Source of the DNA: Unio delphinus
Taxonomy: Eukaryota; Mollusca; Bivalvia; Unionida; Unionidae
Assembly: GCA_029339505.1 (NCBI GenBank)
Contig: JAQISU010000033.1
Coordinates: 4,539,001 to 4,603,000 of the forward strand
Length of the DNA stretch: 64,000 nucleotides
Reading direction: 5' to 3'
This document shows, piece after piece, positions 36,636 through 50,023 of this stretch. Every line of letters starts with the position of its first letter. The stretch's first letter is position 1. The translations under genes and the position numbers were made by a program. Under the pieces are notes generated by a model. It worked only from the letters and a program-made list of their open reading frames with translations, did no database searches and had not been told where the DNA came from.

Positions 36636-37444
36636 TTTGTATTATTATGATTGGTTATGGTGGTGTTCTTGTTAATAATATATTTAAAGGAATTGCAGAA
36701 TAACTGGTGAAATAAGTCTCTTATTATACAATAATCGACACTTTTATTTATATTCAGCACGCTTGCACGTAGTTCATAAAAATGAAATCTTAAGATTACT
36801 GAATAACCTTAACCACAGATAGCAGGAGTTATATAACCTGACATTATTGAACCTAAGTTTTAAGAAGACCTAGAATGGTGTGGGCTTGGGGTGGGTACCA
36901 TTCGCTTTCTTTCACCAATAAAGTTGTACGTTTATAAAGGTTGCGTTCATTTGCCGTATTTAACAATGAAAGATTATTTTGTAAATAGTTATATTCACAT
37001 TATTGGCAAACGTTAATGATTTTCCTATTTACTCATTTGATCAAGCTAATGGAGTCTCAAAGCATGTACATCATGGGTTTCAATCAGTATATTAAGCATT
37101 AGACGATACATCATAGTCGTATAATTTGTGTAAGATGAAGGTAAATACGATTAGAGAAACCAGAAAAGGTTAATGATCTGCAATAGTAACTTCGAGTGGA
37201 AATGTTAGGAGATTCAATCTGCAGCATGCAAAACACTGATGTGATTGTAGGAAGCAATTATGCTAAACTATTTCAACAAAAATCAAGATTCTCATGACAA
37301 AATATTAGAATAGATATCAAAGGGACTCCACCAAAAATAAATATGTACACAACGTAGTATACAATAAAGGGCAGCAAAAACAAATAAATACAGTATGATA
37401 TTTCGCAAGAGTAAAAGCTTATAACGAAAGTAAGTTGTGCTGGC
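33688..37444. other. Intronic sequence between transmembrane exon and first repeat unit
   Basis: No further exon is recognised. It contains three diverged copies of an ATTGATCCAATATGATTCTT unit (34733-34845), (GT)n 36155-36184, a SINE copy (about 36186-36449) and (TTA)n 36561-36632. From about 36530 it is homologous to 47700-48550 and 52620-53470. Confidence 0.45.
36186..36449 (-). mobile_element. tRNA-derived SINE, diverged copy
   Basis: It shares the body of the 57181-57506 element (GTGAGGCAGTTTATAGTGAT, CCAGTCCTAACACTAACCTC) in the same orientation. The tRNA-like head is degraded. A (GT)n tract replaces the usual tail on the left. Confidence 0.7.
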
Positions 37445-37684
37445 TCACTGACCTTTCATTGTCCTGTGTAAAGACGGAAAAGATTCCTCAAGATCACGCT
37501 TCCAAAATTTGTAATTGAGGTTGCGAAAGAACAGAAACCATTCCTGAGATCCTGTATTCGTAGCATGTGTTTGAAAATCATGCAAATTAACATAAGAATC
37601 GTTTACTTCTGGTAACTTTGTTTTATAATACGATACATTCTCTGATACGTGGCATAACGTTCTGTAAACAACACAGCTTAAAAC
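37445..37684 (-). CDS. Conserved ORF/exon-like unit 'E', copy 1, unknown
   Basis: On the minus strand a TTTTTGCTACAG acceptor-like string precedes an open frame with NVSYYKTKLPEVNDSYVNLH, SQEWFLFFRNLN, KFWKRDLEE and PSLHRTMKG, ending at a possible donor AAAG|GTCAGT. Similar frames lie at 48558-48800 and 53477-53719. The exit phase 1 fits the next Ig exon, but the full-length entry phase 0 does not fit the preceding Ig exon. A shorter internal acceptor (ACGAATACAG) would give a symmetric 99-nt exon. I do not recognise the peptide. Confidence 0.35.
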   Translation of the reverse strand, partial: VLSCVVYRTLCHVSENVSYYKTKLPEVNDSYVNLHDFQTHATNTGSQEWFLFFRNLNYKFWKRDLEESFPSLHRTMKGQ

Positions 37685-37822
37685 CTGTAGCAAAAATAAT
37701 TTTTTGGAATGTGTATCAAACATAACCAGACCATCGTTTCCACGAGCTATATTTCAAAATCGTACGATTTAGGATTCACGTGGTCAGAAAAGGCATTATT
37801 CTGGTTGGTTGATTGTTCACTA

Positions 37823-37982
37823 AACATATGCACTTTATTGGCCAACTATGGAAGTGGGATCAAAGTGCTTTCCGCAGTGAAGACAGCAAGGAACCCGAGC
37901 TTGGCTAGCTGGATATCGAACCCGCGATCCTTGAAGTACAAATACTACACATTCAGTTTAGCTATGCTGCTCACTGGAATAA
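37823..37982 (-). mobile_element. tRNA-derived SINE, second family
   Basis: Read on the minus strand it has a tRNA-like head with box B GGTTCGATATCC and a body ending GGCCAATAAAGTGCATATG. Copies at the same place in each unit (about 41440-41605, 48930-49085, 53850-54005) show it predates the amplification. Confidence 0.6.
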
Positions 37983-38891
37983 ATAAAAATCCTGAACTTT
38001 TACCTTAGAAAAAAGATCAAAAGTTAGGTAATGCTCGTAGTGATTGCCCGCTCCGTAAACATGTGTTAAGCGATGGGAATTCACACATGAGCAGAAACAA
38101 ATAAACAGTGTTGTAAATATGTTGTATAGTGGCGAAACTGGTGTGTGCTCGGAGTGAAACAATCATCTTGAAAACCGACTCAAAACTGTTAAACGGAAGA
38201 AATATAGGTCAGTGAATATTAGAGGGGTATGACAGCGGTAATCTTATGTGAAATCATCATTTGAAAACACAGAATGGAACCTAAACTGATACAAATCGAA
38301 CTATATTGTAAACCAGTCAATCTTAACATAAACATTTTTAAAGATTGTTGTGTTAGAACAATGTGACTATAGATTTACACGCAGAACAAAAACTGTAATG
38401 TATAGATAGTGCAGGAGACAGGGACAATTTCATTGTAAAACTTACAATAACAGCACCAAGAAAAAGATCGATATTTTCAGCGTAAGAGCATTGTATCGAC
38501 TGTTCAGTTCTCTTTTGTAGACAGGATGGGGTACCATTCTTTCAGTAGTTATTTTGGGATGCATGCAATGCTTTAGATATTCTAGTACACGTAGACGGAA
38601 CTATTAAGTTAGTACAATACAATAACAACTGGACATCAGTATGTTTGTCTTTCGCAGGCCAACTTTTTCCAGCAAATTCTGCCAGGCCGAACCTAGATAA
38701 GTGCATTTCCATGATATTAAATGTTTCCCTTGATACACGTATTTTCCTTCTGAAGGTTATGGGCAATTATATATTTTTTATCATTATCTGTAATATCAAA
38801 GTGCAGTAAGAAAACTCAGATTAAATATTTAATTATGGAGGTCATCTATGCATTGTAGATCATTTTCATTTAACACAATAAAGGTACTCAC

Positions 38892-39185
38892 TTTGTACGT
38901 TTAGTAAGAGAGCAGGTCCTTCAGCAGTGCCTACGCGTGTGGAAGCAAGACATCTATAGAATCCTGAATCCCATGTTTGGACACTTGATATGACGAGAGA
39001 TGGCATTTGACTTGTCCAAAAATATTTTTCTGATATCCCTGCTCGAATCCATTGTTGATTTACCTTGTACACCCATTCAATGGATGTAATGATCTCACCA
39101 TTGTCATTCACTATGCATTCGAGAGTAACATTTGTACCAGATACAGCTGTGTAGTTGGACTTGTGAACTGTAATCTCCGGTTTTG
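38892..39185 (-). CDS. Tandem Ig exon 1 (membrane-proximal)
   Basis: Minus-strand exon of 294 nt, phase 1 to 1: acceptor TCTGACCAG before 39185, donor AAA|GTGAGT after 38892. It encodes one Ig domain (C2/I-set like): KPEITVHKSNYTAVSGTNVT, first Cys in LEC, core Trp in IEWVYK, LVISSVQ, DSGFYRCLAS with the second Cys, and a final LLLNVQ strand. Two N-glycosylation sequons (NYT, NVT) precede the first Cys. Symmetric phase allows the exon to be added or skipped without breaking the frame. Confidence 0.75.
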
Positions 39186-39350
39186 CTGGTCAGACACGAT
39201 TGAGATGTATGAAATAAGATTATCTTTAAAATAATAGAAACATTTCAAGAAACTAAATACTGTACGCGATAATGTGTAGAATATCCTAAGAAGAGATGTT
39301 AGTTTATTAACGCAATATAGTTTATACTTTTTGAGATGAAGAATCTCAAT

Positions 39351-39480
39351 ACATACATACATACATACATACATACATACATACATACATACATACATAA
39401 ATGCATACATACATACATACATACATACATACATACATACATACATACATACATACATACATACATACATACATACATAC
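39351..39480. repeat. (ATAC)n tract between Ig exon 1 and LINE copy 1
   Basis: A tetranucleotide array next to the LINE 3' end; equivalents at 42999-43085, 45809-45850, 50482-50560 and 55406-55510. Confidence 0.9.
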
Positions 39481-41050
39481 GAATAATGAGGACTTATATA
39501 GCGTCTAATCTTTAGAAGCTCTATGCAAATTATAACATCTATAATGATATGACTACAGAAAACAAAAAACAAAAACCATGAAATTGGAAAAGATAAACAG
39601 TACCGAAAATATTTATGGTAGGAAACATTATTAAGTCTTTAAGTTTGTTGTTACAGCCAAAAAGAAAGGGATCACTGTGTCTTTATGTCTAATTTCAATG
39701 GGTACTTCATTCCCTATTACTGGCCCTGTTATGCAAAAGAACGTTGTCCATATGACTTTATTTTCATAGTGGGAACAATGAGTATACGACTGTCAGAAGA
39801 GGAGCGTAAGTATCTTGCTGCTGTGTACATATGGGTGAGCCCAGATAAGTATGTTGGACTGGAGTCCGTCAGTGAAACGTAGCACAGAGAAGACATTCTG
39901 TGTTTGATTCTGGTTCAAATGGATAGCCAGTGTAGGGTACAGAGCAGTGGGGAGGTGTTCTCTGATCGTGGTACTCTAAAGATGATACCGGGAGCTGTGT
40001 TTGGAACGTTTAAAATATTCTGGAATAGATATTGAGACGAAACAGACTGAATCGGCTTAGAATAGTCTAGTCTTGAACGTACTAATGAACACGCAAGTGT
40101 TTTAGTGGCATCAACTGAAAGATATTTGCGAATGGTGCTGATGCGTCTCAGGTCAAGATATGCAACCTTGCATATGTTCATTAAATGCTTGTGCAATCTG
40201 AGAGTACTGTCTAGAGTAACACCTAGGTTTCGCACTGACTGTGTGAATAATTTAATGTTGGTGTTGCTGATATTTATTGTTTGAAGTAAAGAATGTGAAT
40301 TAGAAAGTCATTGTGTTGTGCTCAGAAAGGCCTCAGTTTTATCATCATTCATCTGAAGCATGTTACATGTCATCCATGATTTGACATCAGATATGCACCT
40401 CTACTCTTGGATGGTAGCTTCATCGTCACTTGGGTGGCTAGACTTGTATATTTGAATATCATCAGTGTACAATTGGCGACACAATGGGTAATTATCTGTG
40501 ACACTTAAGTGAATAAAATGAGAAAAACAGGTCCAAGAACAGACCCTGTGGGACACCACAACATAGATCAACTGGGAAGTAGTGTATTCCATTTGCAGAC
40601 ACAATTTGTGTCCTTTTTACAAAGTAGGAATTGAACCAAAGTAAGGCTGTATTATGAATGCCAAAACCATGCTGGAGGCGGTTAAGTAATATATCATGGT
40701 CTATTGTGTCAGATGCTGCAGATAAATCAAGGAGGATAAGGACTGTATTCTTTCCGCTATTCAAAGCAGAGATAATGTCATTAAATACTTTCAGAAGTGT
40801 AGTTTCTGTACAGTGGCAAGATCAATGTGCAGACTGTACATTGCTAAAAAGACTGTTGTAATTCAAATGAGATAGAAGTTGGGTTTGAACAACATTTTCT
40901 AAGAGTTTTGATATGAATGGGAGATTATAAACAGAACGTTAGTTCTTTAAATCGCTATGGTCGAGTGTTTGTTTCTTCAGCAGTGGCTTGACGATGGCAG
41001 TTTTGAAAAATGATGGAAATTCCCCGGATGAAAGAGATATATTAATAACA
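39481..41050 (-). mobile_element. CR1/L2-like LINE fragment, copy 1
   Basis: Minus-strand reverse transcriptase pieces: LILLDLSAASDTIDHDILL, GVPQGL, the active site QLYTDDIQIY, and the C-terminal MRNLGVTLDSTL region. Frames are broken by shifts and stops, so it is not active. The 3' end (GCGCTATATAAG-like, next to the tetranucleotide tract) is typical of CR1/L2 elements. The 5' part is truncated at a junction with unit E flank, also seen in copy 2. Confidence 0.8.
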
Positions 41051-41088
41051 GCGAATGTAAGTTGTTCTGACTCACTGACCTTTCATTG

Positions 41089-41320
41089 TCCTTTGTAAAG
41101 ACGGAACAGATTCCTCAAGATCACGCTTCCAAAATGTGTCATTGAGGTTCCGAAAGAACAGAAACCATTCCTGAGATCCTGTATTCGTAGCATGTGTTTA
41201 AAAATCATGCAAATTAATATAAGAATCGTTTACTTCTGGTAACTTTGTTTTAAAATACGATACATTCTCTGATACGTGGCATTAGGTTCCGTAAACAACA
41301 CTGCTTAAAACCTGTAGCAA
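41089..41320 (-). pseudogene. Unit 'E' copy with in-frame TAA
   Basis: Homologous to 48558-48800, but the frame has a TAA just after the NLHDF position. Flanks are preserved. Confidence 0.5.
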
Positions 41321-42539
41321 AAATATGTTTTGGAATGTGTATCAAACATAACCAGACCATCGTTTGCACGAGCTATATTTCAAAATCGTACGATTTAGGA
41401 TTCACGTGGTCAGAAAAGGCATTAATCTGGTTGATTGATTGTTCACTAAACATATGCACTTTTATTGACCAACCATGGAAGTGGGATCAAAGTGCTTTCC
41501 GCAATGAAAACAGCAAGGAACTCGAGCCTGGCTAGCTGGATATCGAACCCGCGATCCTTGAACAACAAATACTACACTATCAGTTTAGCTATGCTGCTCA
41601 CTGGAATAAATAAAAATCCTGAACTTTTACCTTAGAAAAAAGATCAAAAGTTAGGTAAGGCTCGCAGTCATTGCCCGTTCCGTAAACATGTGTTAAGCGA
41701 TGGGAATTCACACAGGAGCAGAAACAAATAAACAGTGTTGTAAATATGTTGTATAGTGGCGAAACAGGTGTATGCTCGGAATGAAACAATCATCTTGAAT
41801 AACGACTAAAAACTGTTAAACGGAAGAAATAAAGGTCAGTCAATATTAGAGAGGTATGACACCGGTAATCTTATGTGAATTCATCATTTGAAAACACAGA
41901 ATGGAACCTAAACTGATACAAATCGAATTATATTGTAAACCAGTCAATCTTAACATAAACATTTCCAAAGACTGTTGTGTTAGAACAATGTGACTATAGA
42001 TTTACATGCAGAACAAAAACTGTAATGTATAGATAGTGCAGGAGACAGGGACAATTTCATTGTAAAACTTACAATAACAGCACCAAGAACAAAATTGATA
42101 TTCTGAGAGTAAGAGCATTGTATCGTCTGAAAATTAAGAGCATATAATGGTTCAGTTCTCTTTTTTAGACAAAATGGGGTACCATTCTTTCAGTAGTTAT
42201 TTTGGGATGCATGCAATGCTTTCGATATTCTAGTTCATGTTGCCGGAACTATTAACTTAATAAAATACACGAAACAACTGGACATCAGTATGTTTGTCTT
42301 TCGCAGGCCAACTTTTTCCAGCAAATTCTGCCAGCCCGCACCTAGATAAGTGCATTTCCATGATATTAAATGTTTCCCTTGAAAAACGTATTTTCCTTCT
42401 CACGTTTATGGGCAATTGTATATTTTTTATCAGCATCTGTAATATCAAAGTGCAGTAAGGAAACTCAGATTAAATATTAATTATGGAGGTCATCTATGCG
42501 TTGTATATCATTTTCATTTAACACAATAAAGGTACTCAC

Positions 42540-42833
42540 TTTGTACGTTTAGTAAGATAGCAGGTCCTTCAGCAGTGCCTACGCGGGTGGAAGCAAGACA
42601 TCTATAGAATCCTGAATCCCATCTTTGGACATTTGATATGACGAGAGATGGCATTTGAATTGTCCAAAAATATTTTTCTGATATCCCTGCTTGAATCCAT
42701 TGTTGATTTACCTTGTACTCCCATTCAATAGATATAATGATCTCACCATTGTCATTCACTATGCATTCGAGAGTAACATTTGTACCAGATACAGCTGTGT
42801 AGTTGGTCTTGTGAACTGTAATCTCCGGTTTTG
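42540..42833 (-). CDS. Tandem Ig exon 2
   Basis: 294 nt, phase 1 to 1, with the same acceptor and donor strings as exon 1. Diagnostic residues are intact: LEC, IEWEYKVNQQW, LVISNVQRW, DSGFYRCLAS. It differs from exon 1 at a modest number of codons and has no stop. It starts 3,648 bases from exon 1. Confidence 0.72.
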
Positions 42834-43085
42834 CTGGTCAGACACGAATGAGATGTATGAAATAAGATTATTTTTTTAAATAATAGAAACATTTCAAGAA
42901 ACTAAATACTGTACGCGATAATGTGTAGAATATCCTAAGAAGAGATTTTAGTTTATTAACGCAATATACTTTATACTTTTTGAGATGAAGAATCTCAATA
43001 CATACATACATACATACATACATACATACATACATACATACATACATACATACATACATACATACATACATACATACATACATAC

Positions 43086-44655
43086 AAATAATGAGGACAT
43101 GTATAGCGCCTAATCTTTAGAAGCTCTATGCAAATTATAACATCTATAATGATATGACTACAGAAAAGAAAAAACAAAAACCATGAGATTGGAAAAGATA
43201 AACAGTACCGAAAATATTTATGGTAGGAAACATTATTAAGTCTTTAAGTTTGTTGTTACAGCCATAAAGAGAGGGATCACTGTGTCTTTATGTCTAATTT
43301 CAATGGGTACTTCATTCCCTATTACTGGCCCTGTTATGCAAAAGAACGTTGTCCATATGACTTAATTTTCATATAGGGAACAATGAGTATACGACTGTCA
43401 GAAGAGGAGCGTAAGTATCTTGTTGCTGTGTACATATGGGTGAGCCCAGATAAGTATGTTTGACTGGAGTCAGTCAGTGAAACGTAGCACAGAGAAGACA
43501 TTCTGTGTTTGATTCTGGTTCAAATGGATAGCCAGTGTAGGGTACAGAGCAGTGGGGAGGTGTTCTCTGATCGTGGTACTCTAAAGATGATACCGGGAGC
43601 TGTGTTTGGAACGTTTAAAATATTCTGGAATAGATATTGAGACGAACCAGATTGAATTGGTTTACAATTGTCTAGTCTTGAACGTACTAATGAACACGCA
43701 AGTGTTTTAGTGGCATCAACTGAAAGATATTTGCGAATGGTGCTGATGCGTCTCAGGTCAAGATATGCAACCTTGCATATGTTCATTAAATGCTTGTGCA
43801 ATCTGAGAGTACTGTCTAGAGTAACACCTAGGTTTCGCACTGACTGTGTGAATAATTTAATGTTGGTGTTGCTGATATTTATTGTTTGAAGTAAAGAATG
43901 TGAATTAGAAAGTCATTGTGTTGTGCTCAGAAAGGCCTCAGTTTTATCATCATTCATCTGAAGCATGTTACATGTCATCCATGATTTGACATCAGATATG
44001 CACCTCTACTCTTGGATGGTAGCTTCATCGTCACTTGGGTGGCTAGACTTGTATATTTGAATATCATCAGTGTACAATTGGCGACACAATGGGTAATTAT
44101 CTGTGACACTTAGGTGAATAAAATGAGAAAAACAGGTCCAAGAACAGACCCTGTGGGACACCACAACATAGATCAACTGGGAAGTAGTGTATTCCATTTG
44201 CAGACACAATTTGTGTCCTTTTTACAAAGTAGGAATTGAACCAAAGTAAGGCTGTATTATGAATGCCAAAACCATGCTGGAGGCGGTTAAGTAATATATC
44301 ATGGTCTATTGTGTCAGATGCTGCAGATAAATCAAGGAGGATAAGGACTGTATTCTTTCCGCTATTCAAAGCAGAGATAATGTCATTAAATACTTTCAGA
44401 AGTGTAGTTTCTGTACAGTGGCAAGATCAATGTGCAGACTGTACATTGCTAAAAAGACTGTTGTAATTCAAATGAGATAGAAGTTGGGTTTGAACAACAT
44501 TTTCTAAGAGTTTTGATATGAATGGGAGATTATAAACAGAACGTTAGTTCTTTAAATCGCTATGGTCGAGTGTTTGTTTCTTCAGCAGTGGCTTTACGAT
44601 GGCAGGTTTGAAAAATGATGGAAATTCCCCGGATGAAAGAGATATATTAATAACA
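43086..44655 (-). mobile_element. CR1/L2-like LINE fragment, copy 2
   Basis: Nearly identical to copy 1 (same 5' truncation, same YTDD motif and the same frame breaks), so copies 1 and 2 arose by recent duplication of the whole unit, not by independent insertion. Confidence 0.8.
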
Positions 44656-45349
44656 GCGAATGTAAGTTGTGCTGACTCACTTATGTGAATTCATCATTTG
44701 AAAACACAGAATGGAACCTTAACTTATACAAATCGAACTATATTGTAAACCAGTCAATCTTTACATCAACATTTCCAAAGATTGATGTGTTAGAACAATG
44801 TGACTATAGATTTACATGCAAAACAAAAACTGTAAAATATAGATAGTGCAGGAGACAGGGACAATTTCATTGTAAAACTTACAATAACAGAATCAAGAAC
44901 AAAATCGATATTTTTAGCGTAAGAGCATTGTATCGACTGAAAATTAAGAGTATATAATGGTTTAGTTCTCTTTTTTAGACAGGATGGGGTACCATTTTTT
45001 CAGTAGTTATTTTGGGAGGCATGCAATGCTTTCAATATTCCAGTTCATGTAGCCGGAACCATTAACTTAGTACAATACATGAAACAACTGGACATCAGTA
45101 TGTTTGTCTTTCGCAGGCCACCTTTTCCAGCAAATTCTGCCAGCCCGCACCTAGATAAGTGCATTTCCATGATATTAAATGTTTCCCTTGTTAAACGTAT
45201 TTTCCTTCTGACGTTTATGGGCAATTGTATATTTTGTATCATCATCTGTAATATCAAAGTGCAGTAAGGAAACTCAGATTAAATATTTAATTATGGAGGT
45301 CATCTATGCATTGTAGATCATTTTCATTTAACACAAAAAAGGCACTCAC

Positions 45350-45643
45350 TTTGTACGTTTAGTAAGATAGCAGGTCCTTCAGCAGTGCCTACGCGGGTGG
45401 AAGCAAGACATCTATAGAATCTTGAATCCAATGTTTGGACATTTGATATGACGAGAGATGGCATTTGTTTTGTCCAAAAATGTCTTGCTGATTTCCATAC
45501 TTGAATCCATTGTTGATTTACGTTGTACTCCCACTGAATGGATGTAATGGTCTCACTATTTGCATTCACTACGCATTTGAGAGTAACATTAGTACCAAAT
45601 ACAACTGTGTAGTTGGTCTTGTGAACTGTAATCTCCGGTTTTG
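45350..45643 (-). CDS. Tandem Ig exon 3
   Basis: 294 nt, phase 1 to 1, intact splice signals. Residues: LKCVVNANSETITSIQWEY, WKSARHFWTKQ, LVISNVQTL, DSRFYRCLAS. The C'-D region (VWKSARHFWTK) differs from exons 1, 2 and 4 but matches exon 5, so there are two sequence types. Unit E is deleted between this exon and exon 2. Confidence 0.72.
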
Positions 45644-45850
45644 CTGGTCAGACACGAATGAGATGTATGAAATAAGATTATTTTTTAAATATTAGAAACG
45701 TTTCAAGAAACTAAATACTGTACGCGATAATGTGTAGAATATCCTAAGAAGAGATGTTAGTTTATTAACGCAATATACTTTATATTTTTTAAGATGAAGA
45801 ATCTCAATACATACATACATACATACATACATACATACATACATACATAC

Positions 45851-47710
45851 GAATAATGAGGACATGTATAGCGCATAATCTTTCGAAGCTCTATGCAAAT
45901 TATAACATCTATAATGATATGACTACAGAAATACAAAAAAAACCCAAAGCCATGAAATTGGAAAACTTAAACAATACCGAAAATATTTATGGCAGGAAAC
46001 ATTATTAAGTCTTTAAGTTTGTCGTTACAGCCAATAAATACAGGGATCACTGTGTCTTTATGTTTAATTTCAATGGGTACTTCATTCCCTATTGCTGGCC
46101 CTGTTAAGCAAAACAACGTTGTCCATATGACTTCATTTTCATTGTGGGAACAATGAATAAACGACTGTCAGAAAAAGAGCGTAAGTATCTTGCTGCTGTG
46201 TATATATCTGTGAGGCCAGATAAGTATGTTGGACTGGAGTCCGTCAGTGGAACGTAGCAACAAAGTGTTTTAGTGGCATCAACTGAAAGATATTTGCGAA
46301 TGAAGCTGATGCGTCTCAGGTCAATATATGCAGCCTTGCATATGTTCATTAAATGCTGGTGCAGTCTGAGAGTACTGTTCAGAGTAACACCTAGGTTTCG
46401 CACTGACTGTGTGAATAATTTAATGTTGGTGTTGCTGATATTTATTGTTTGAAGTAAAGAATGTGAATTAGAAAGTCATTGTGTTGTGCTCAGAAAGGAC
46501 TCAGTTTTATCACCATTCATCTGCAGCTTGTTACATGTCATCCATGATTTGACATCAGATATGCAACTCTCTATTCTTGGATGGTAGCTTCAAAGTCACT
46601 TGGGTGGCTAGACTGGTATATTTGGATGTCATCAGCGTACAATTTGCGACACACTGGGTAATTATCTGTGACACTTGAGTGAATACAATCAAGAGAACAG
46701 GTCCAAGAACAGACCCTGTGGTACATCACAACATATATCACATGGGATGAAATGTATTCCATTTGCAGACACAATTTGTGTCCTTTTTACTAAGTAGGAC
46801 TTGAACCAAAGTAAGGCTATATTATTAATGCCCAAATCATGTTGGAGGCGGTGAAATAATATATAATGGTCTATTGTGTCAGATACTGCAGATAAATCAA
46901 GGAGGATAAGGACTGTATTCTTTCCGCTATTCAAAGCAGAGATAATGTCATTAAATACTTTCAGAAGTGTAGTTTCGGTACTGTGGCAAGATCAATATGC
47001 AGACTGTACATTGCTGAAAACACTGTTGTATCTCAAATGAGATACAAGTTGGGTTCGAACAACTTTTTCTAAGAGTTTTGATATGAACGGGAGATTAGAA
47101 ACTGAACGTTTGTTCTTTAAATCGTTATGGTCGAGTGTTTGTTTCTTCAGCAGTGGCTTTACGATGACAGTTTTGAAAAATGATAGAAATTCCCCGGATG
47201 AAAGAGATATATTAATAACATCAGTTAGTGAAGGCAATATTGGGTCTTAGCATTCAAGCAGCAGTGATATTGGAATTGGATCAAGTTCACATGACTTTGG
47301 TGCACTCTTCATCACTATTGTAGGTACTAAATCGATCCACAGAGAGAGATTAAAATGCACCTAATAGTTGTCGCTGAAATTATGTCTCTTAACTGTACAA
47401 TGAAAACGACTCAATTAAAATTGTGTTGTCAAGCGTATCTCTACTGATTTTGTCACGGAAGAAATTTGCAAGTAGGACCGGAATGTCTGTTGGATAGAAT
47501 TTAGTTGGAAGTGGTGTACATTTGTTCCTTGTCCTTAGTTTGTTAATTTTCTCGAAGAGATCTTTCCAGCTGGAAATCTCCGTGATCTTATTACTGCAGT
47601 GGGACAATTTGGCTAAATGGACTATGTTTGTGACGGTCTTCTTAGCGGCTTCATAGATTTATTCATGAATATGATGGAAAGCCAAAGCCTCTCTGCTTTA
47701 CGGCGATGTC

Positions 47711-47711
<1 letters not shown>
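45851..47711 (-). mobile_element. CR1/L2-like LINE fragment, copy 3 (longer)
   Basis: It extends further 5' than copies 1-2. Minus-strand pieces include SWKDLFEKINKL, FKTVIVKPLLKKQTLDHN, SNLPFISKLLEKVV, AVSDTIDHYILF and KLYADDIQIY, the normal order of a LINE reverse transcriptase domain. Stops and shifts are present. A (ATT)n tract borders the 5' side. Confidence 0.8.
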
Positions 47712-47748
<37 letters not shown>

Positions 47749-48557
47749 TTTTTATTATTATGATTGGTTCTGGTGGTGTTCTTGTTGATAATATATTAAA
47801 AGGAATTGCAGAATAACTGTTGAAATAAGTCTCTTATTATACAATAATCGAAACTTTTATTTATATTCTGCACGCTTGTATGTAGTTTATAAAAATGAAA
47901 TCTTACGATTACTGAATAACCTTAACCACAGATAGCAGGAGTTATGTAACCTGACATTATTGAACCTAAGTTTTAAGAAGACCTAGAATGGTGTGGGCTT
48001 GGCTTGGGTACCATTCGCTTTCTTTCACCAATAAAGTTGTATATTTATAAAGGTTGCATTCATTTGCCATATTTAACAATGAAAGATTATTTTGTAAATA
48101 GTTATATTCACATTATTGGCAAACTTTAATGAGTTTCCTATTTACTCATTTTATCGAGCTAACGGAGTCTCAAAGCATGTACATCATGGGTTTCAATCAG
48201 TATATTAAGCATTAGACGATATATCATAGCAATATAATTTATGTACGATGAAGGTAAATACGGTTATAGAAACCAGAGAAAGTTAATGATCTGCAAAAGT
48301 AACTTGGCGTGGAAATGTTCCGAGGTTCAATCTGTAGCTTACAAAACACACATGTGATTGTAAGAAGCAATTATGCTAAGCTATTTCAACAAAAAGCAAG
48401 ATTCTCATGACACAATATTATAATAGATATCAAAGGGAATCCACCAAAAATAAATATGTACACAACGTAGTATACAATAAAGGGCAGCAAAAACAAATAA
48501 ATACAGTATTATGTTTCGCGAGAATAAAAGCTTATATTGAAAGTAAGTTGTGCTGAC
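47712..48557. other. Non-coding part of repeat unit between LINE copy 3 and unit E
   Basis: (ATT)n to about 47746, then AT-rich sequence homologous to 36640-37440 and 52671-53470. No gene is seen. Confidence 0.5.
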
Positions 48558-48800
48558 TCACTGACCTTTCGTTGTCCTGTGTAAAGACGGAACATATTCC
48601 TCAAGATCACGCTTCCACAATTTGTCATTGAGGTTCCGAAAGAACAGAAACCATTCCTGAGATCCTGTATTCGTAGCATGTGTTTGAAAATCATGCAAAT
48701 TAACATAAGAATCGTTTACTTCTGGTAACTTTGTTTTATAATACGATACATTCTCTGATACATGGCATAACGTTCCGGAAACAACACTGTTGAAAACCTG
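48558..48800 (-). CDS. Unit 'E' copy 3, conserved ORF, unknown
   Basis: An intact frame with the same acceptor-like and donor-like borders as at 37445. Residues include NVSYYKTKLPEVNDSYVNLH, RNLNDKLWKRDLEEYVPSLH. Differences between copies are mostly conservative. YVNL is a YxN motif, unusual for a segment lying between extracellular Ig exons, so this may be an exon of another origin or not an exon at all. Confidence 0.35.
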   Translation of the reverse strand, partial: QVFNSVVSGTLCHVSENVSYYKTKLPEVNDSYVNLHDFQTHATNTGSQEWFLFFRNLNDKLWKRDLEEYVPSLHRTTKGQ

Positions 48801-50023
48801 TAGCAAAAATATGTTTTGGAATGTGTATCAAAGATAACCAGACCATCGTTTGCACGAGCTATATTTCAAAATCGTACGATTAAGGATTCACGCGGTCATA
48901 AAAGGCATTTATCTGGTTGGTTGATCGTTCACTAAACATATGCACTTTATTGGCCAACCATGGAAGTGGGATCAAAGTGCTTTCCGCAATGAAAATAGAA
49001 GGAACCCGAGCTTGGCTAGCTGGATATCGAACCCGCGATCCTTGAAGTAGAAATAATACACTATCAGTTTAGCTGTGCTGCTTACTGGAAAAAAATTAAA
49101 ATCCTGAACTTTTACCGTAGAAAAAAGTGCAAAAGTTAGGTAAGGCTCGTAGTGATTGCCCGCTCTGTAAACATCTGTTAAGCGATGGGAATTCACATAG
49201 ACCAGAAATAAATAAACTGTGTTGTAAATATGTTGTATAGTGGCGATACAGGTGTGTGCTCGGAGTGAAAAAATCATCTTGAATAACGACTCAAAACTGT
49301 TAAATGGAAGAAAAAAAGGTCAGTGAATATTAGAGGTGTATGACAGCAGTAATCTTATGTGAATCCATCATTTGAAAACACAGAATGGAATGGAACCTAA
49401 ACTGATACAAATCGAACTATATTTTAAACCAGTCAATCTTTACATAAAAATTTCCAAAGACTGTTGTGTTAGAATAATGTGACTATAGATTTACATGCAG
49501 AACAAAAACTGCAATGTATAGATTGTGCAGGAGACAGGGACAATTTCATTGTAAAACTTACAATAAGAGCATCAAGAACAAAATCGATAGTTTCAGTGTA
49601 AGAGCATTGTATCGACTGAAAATTAAGAGCATATAATGCTTCAGTTCTCTTTTTTAGACAGAATGAGGTACCATTCTTTCAGTAATTATTTTGGGATGCA
49701 TGCAATGCTTTCGATATTCTAGTTCACGAAGCCGGAACTATTAACTTAGTACAATACATGAAACAACTGGACTTCGGTATGTTTGTCTTTCGCAGGCCAA
49801 CTTTTCCCAGCAAATTCTGCCAGCCGGCTCCTAGATATTTCCATGATATTAAATGTTTCCCTGGATAAACGTATTTTCCTTCTGACGTTTATGGGCAATT
49901 GTATATTTTGTATCATCATCTGTAATATCAAAGTGCAGTAAGGAAACTCAGATTAAATATTTAATTATGGAGGTCATCTATGCATTGTAGATCATTTTCA
50001 TTTAACACAATAAAGGTACTCAC

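Noticed and set aside
39111..39572. Frames rich in MYVC repeats near each Ig exon
   Set aside because: Direct translation of (ATAC)n tracts.
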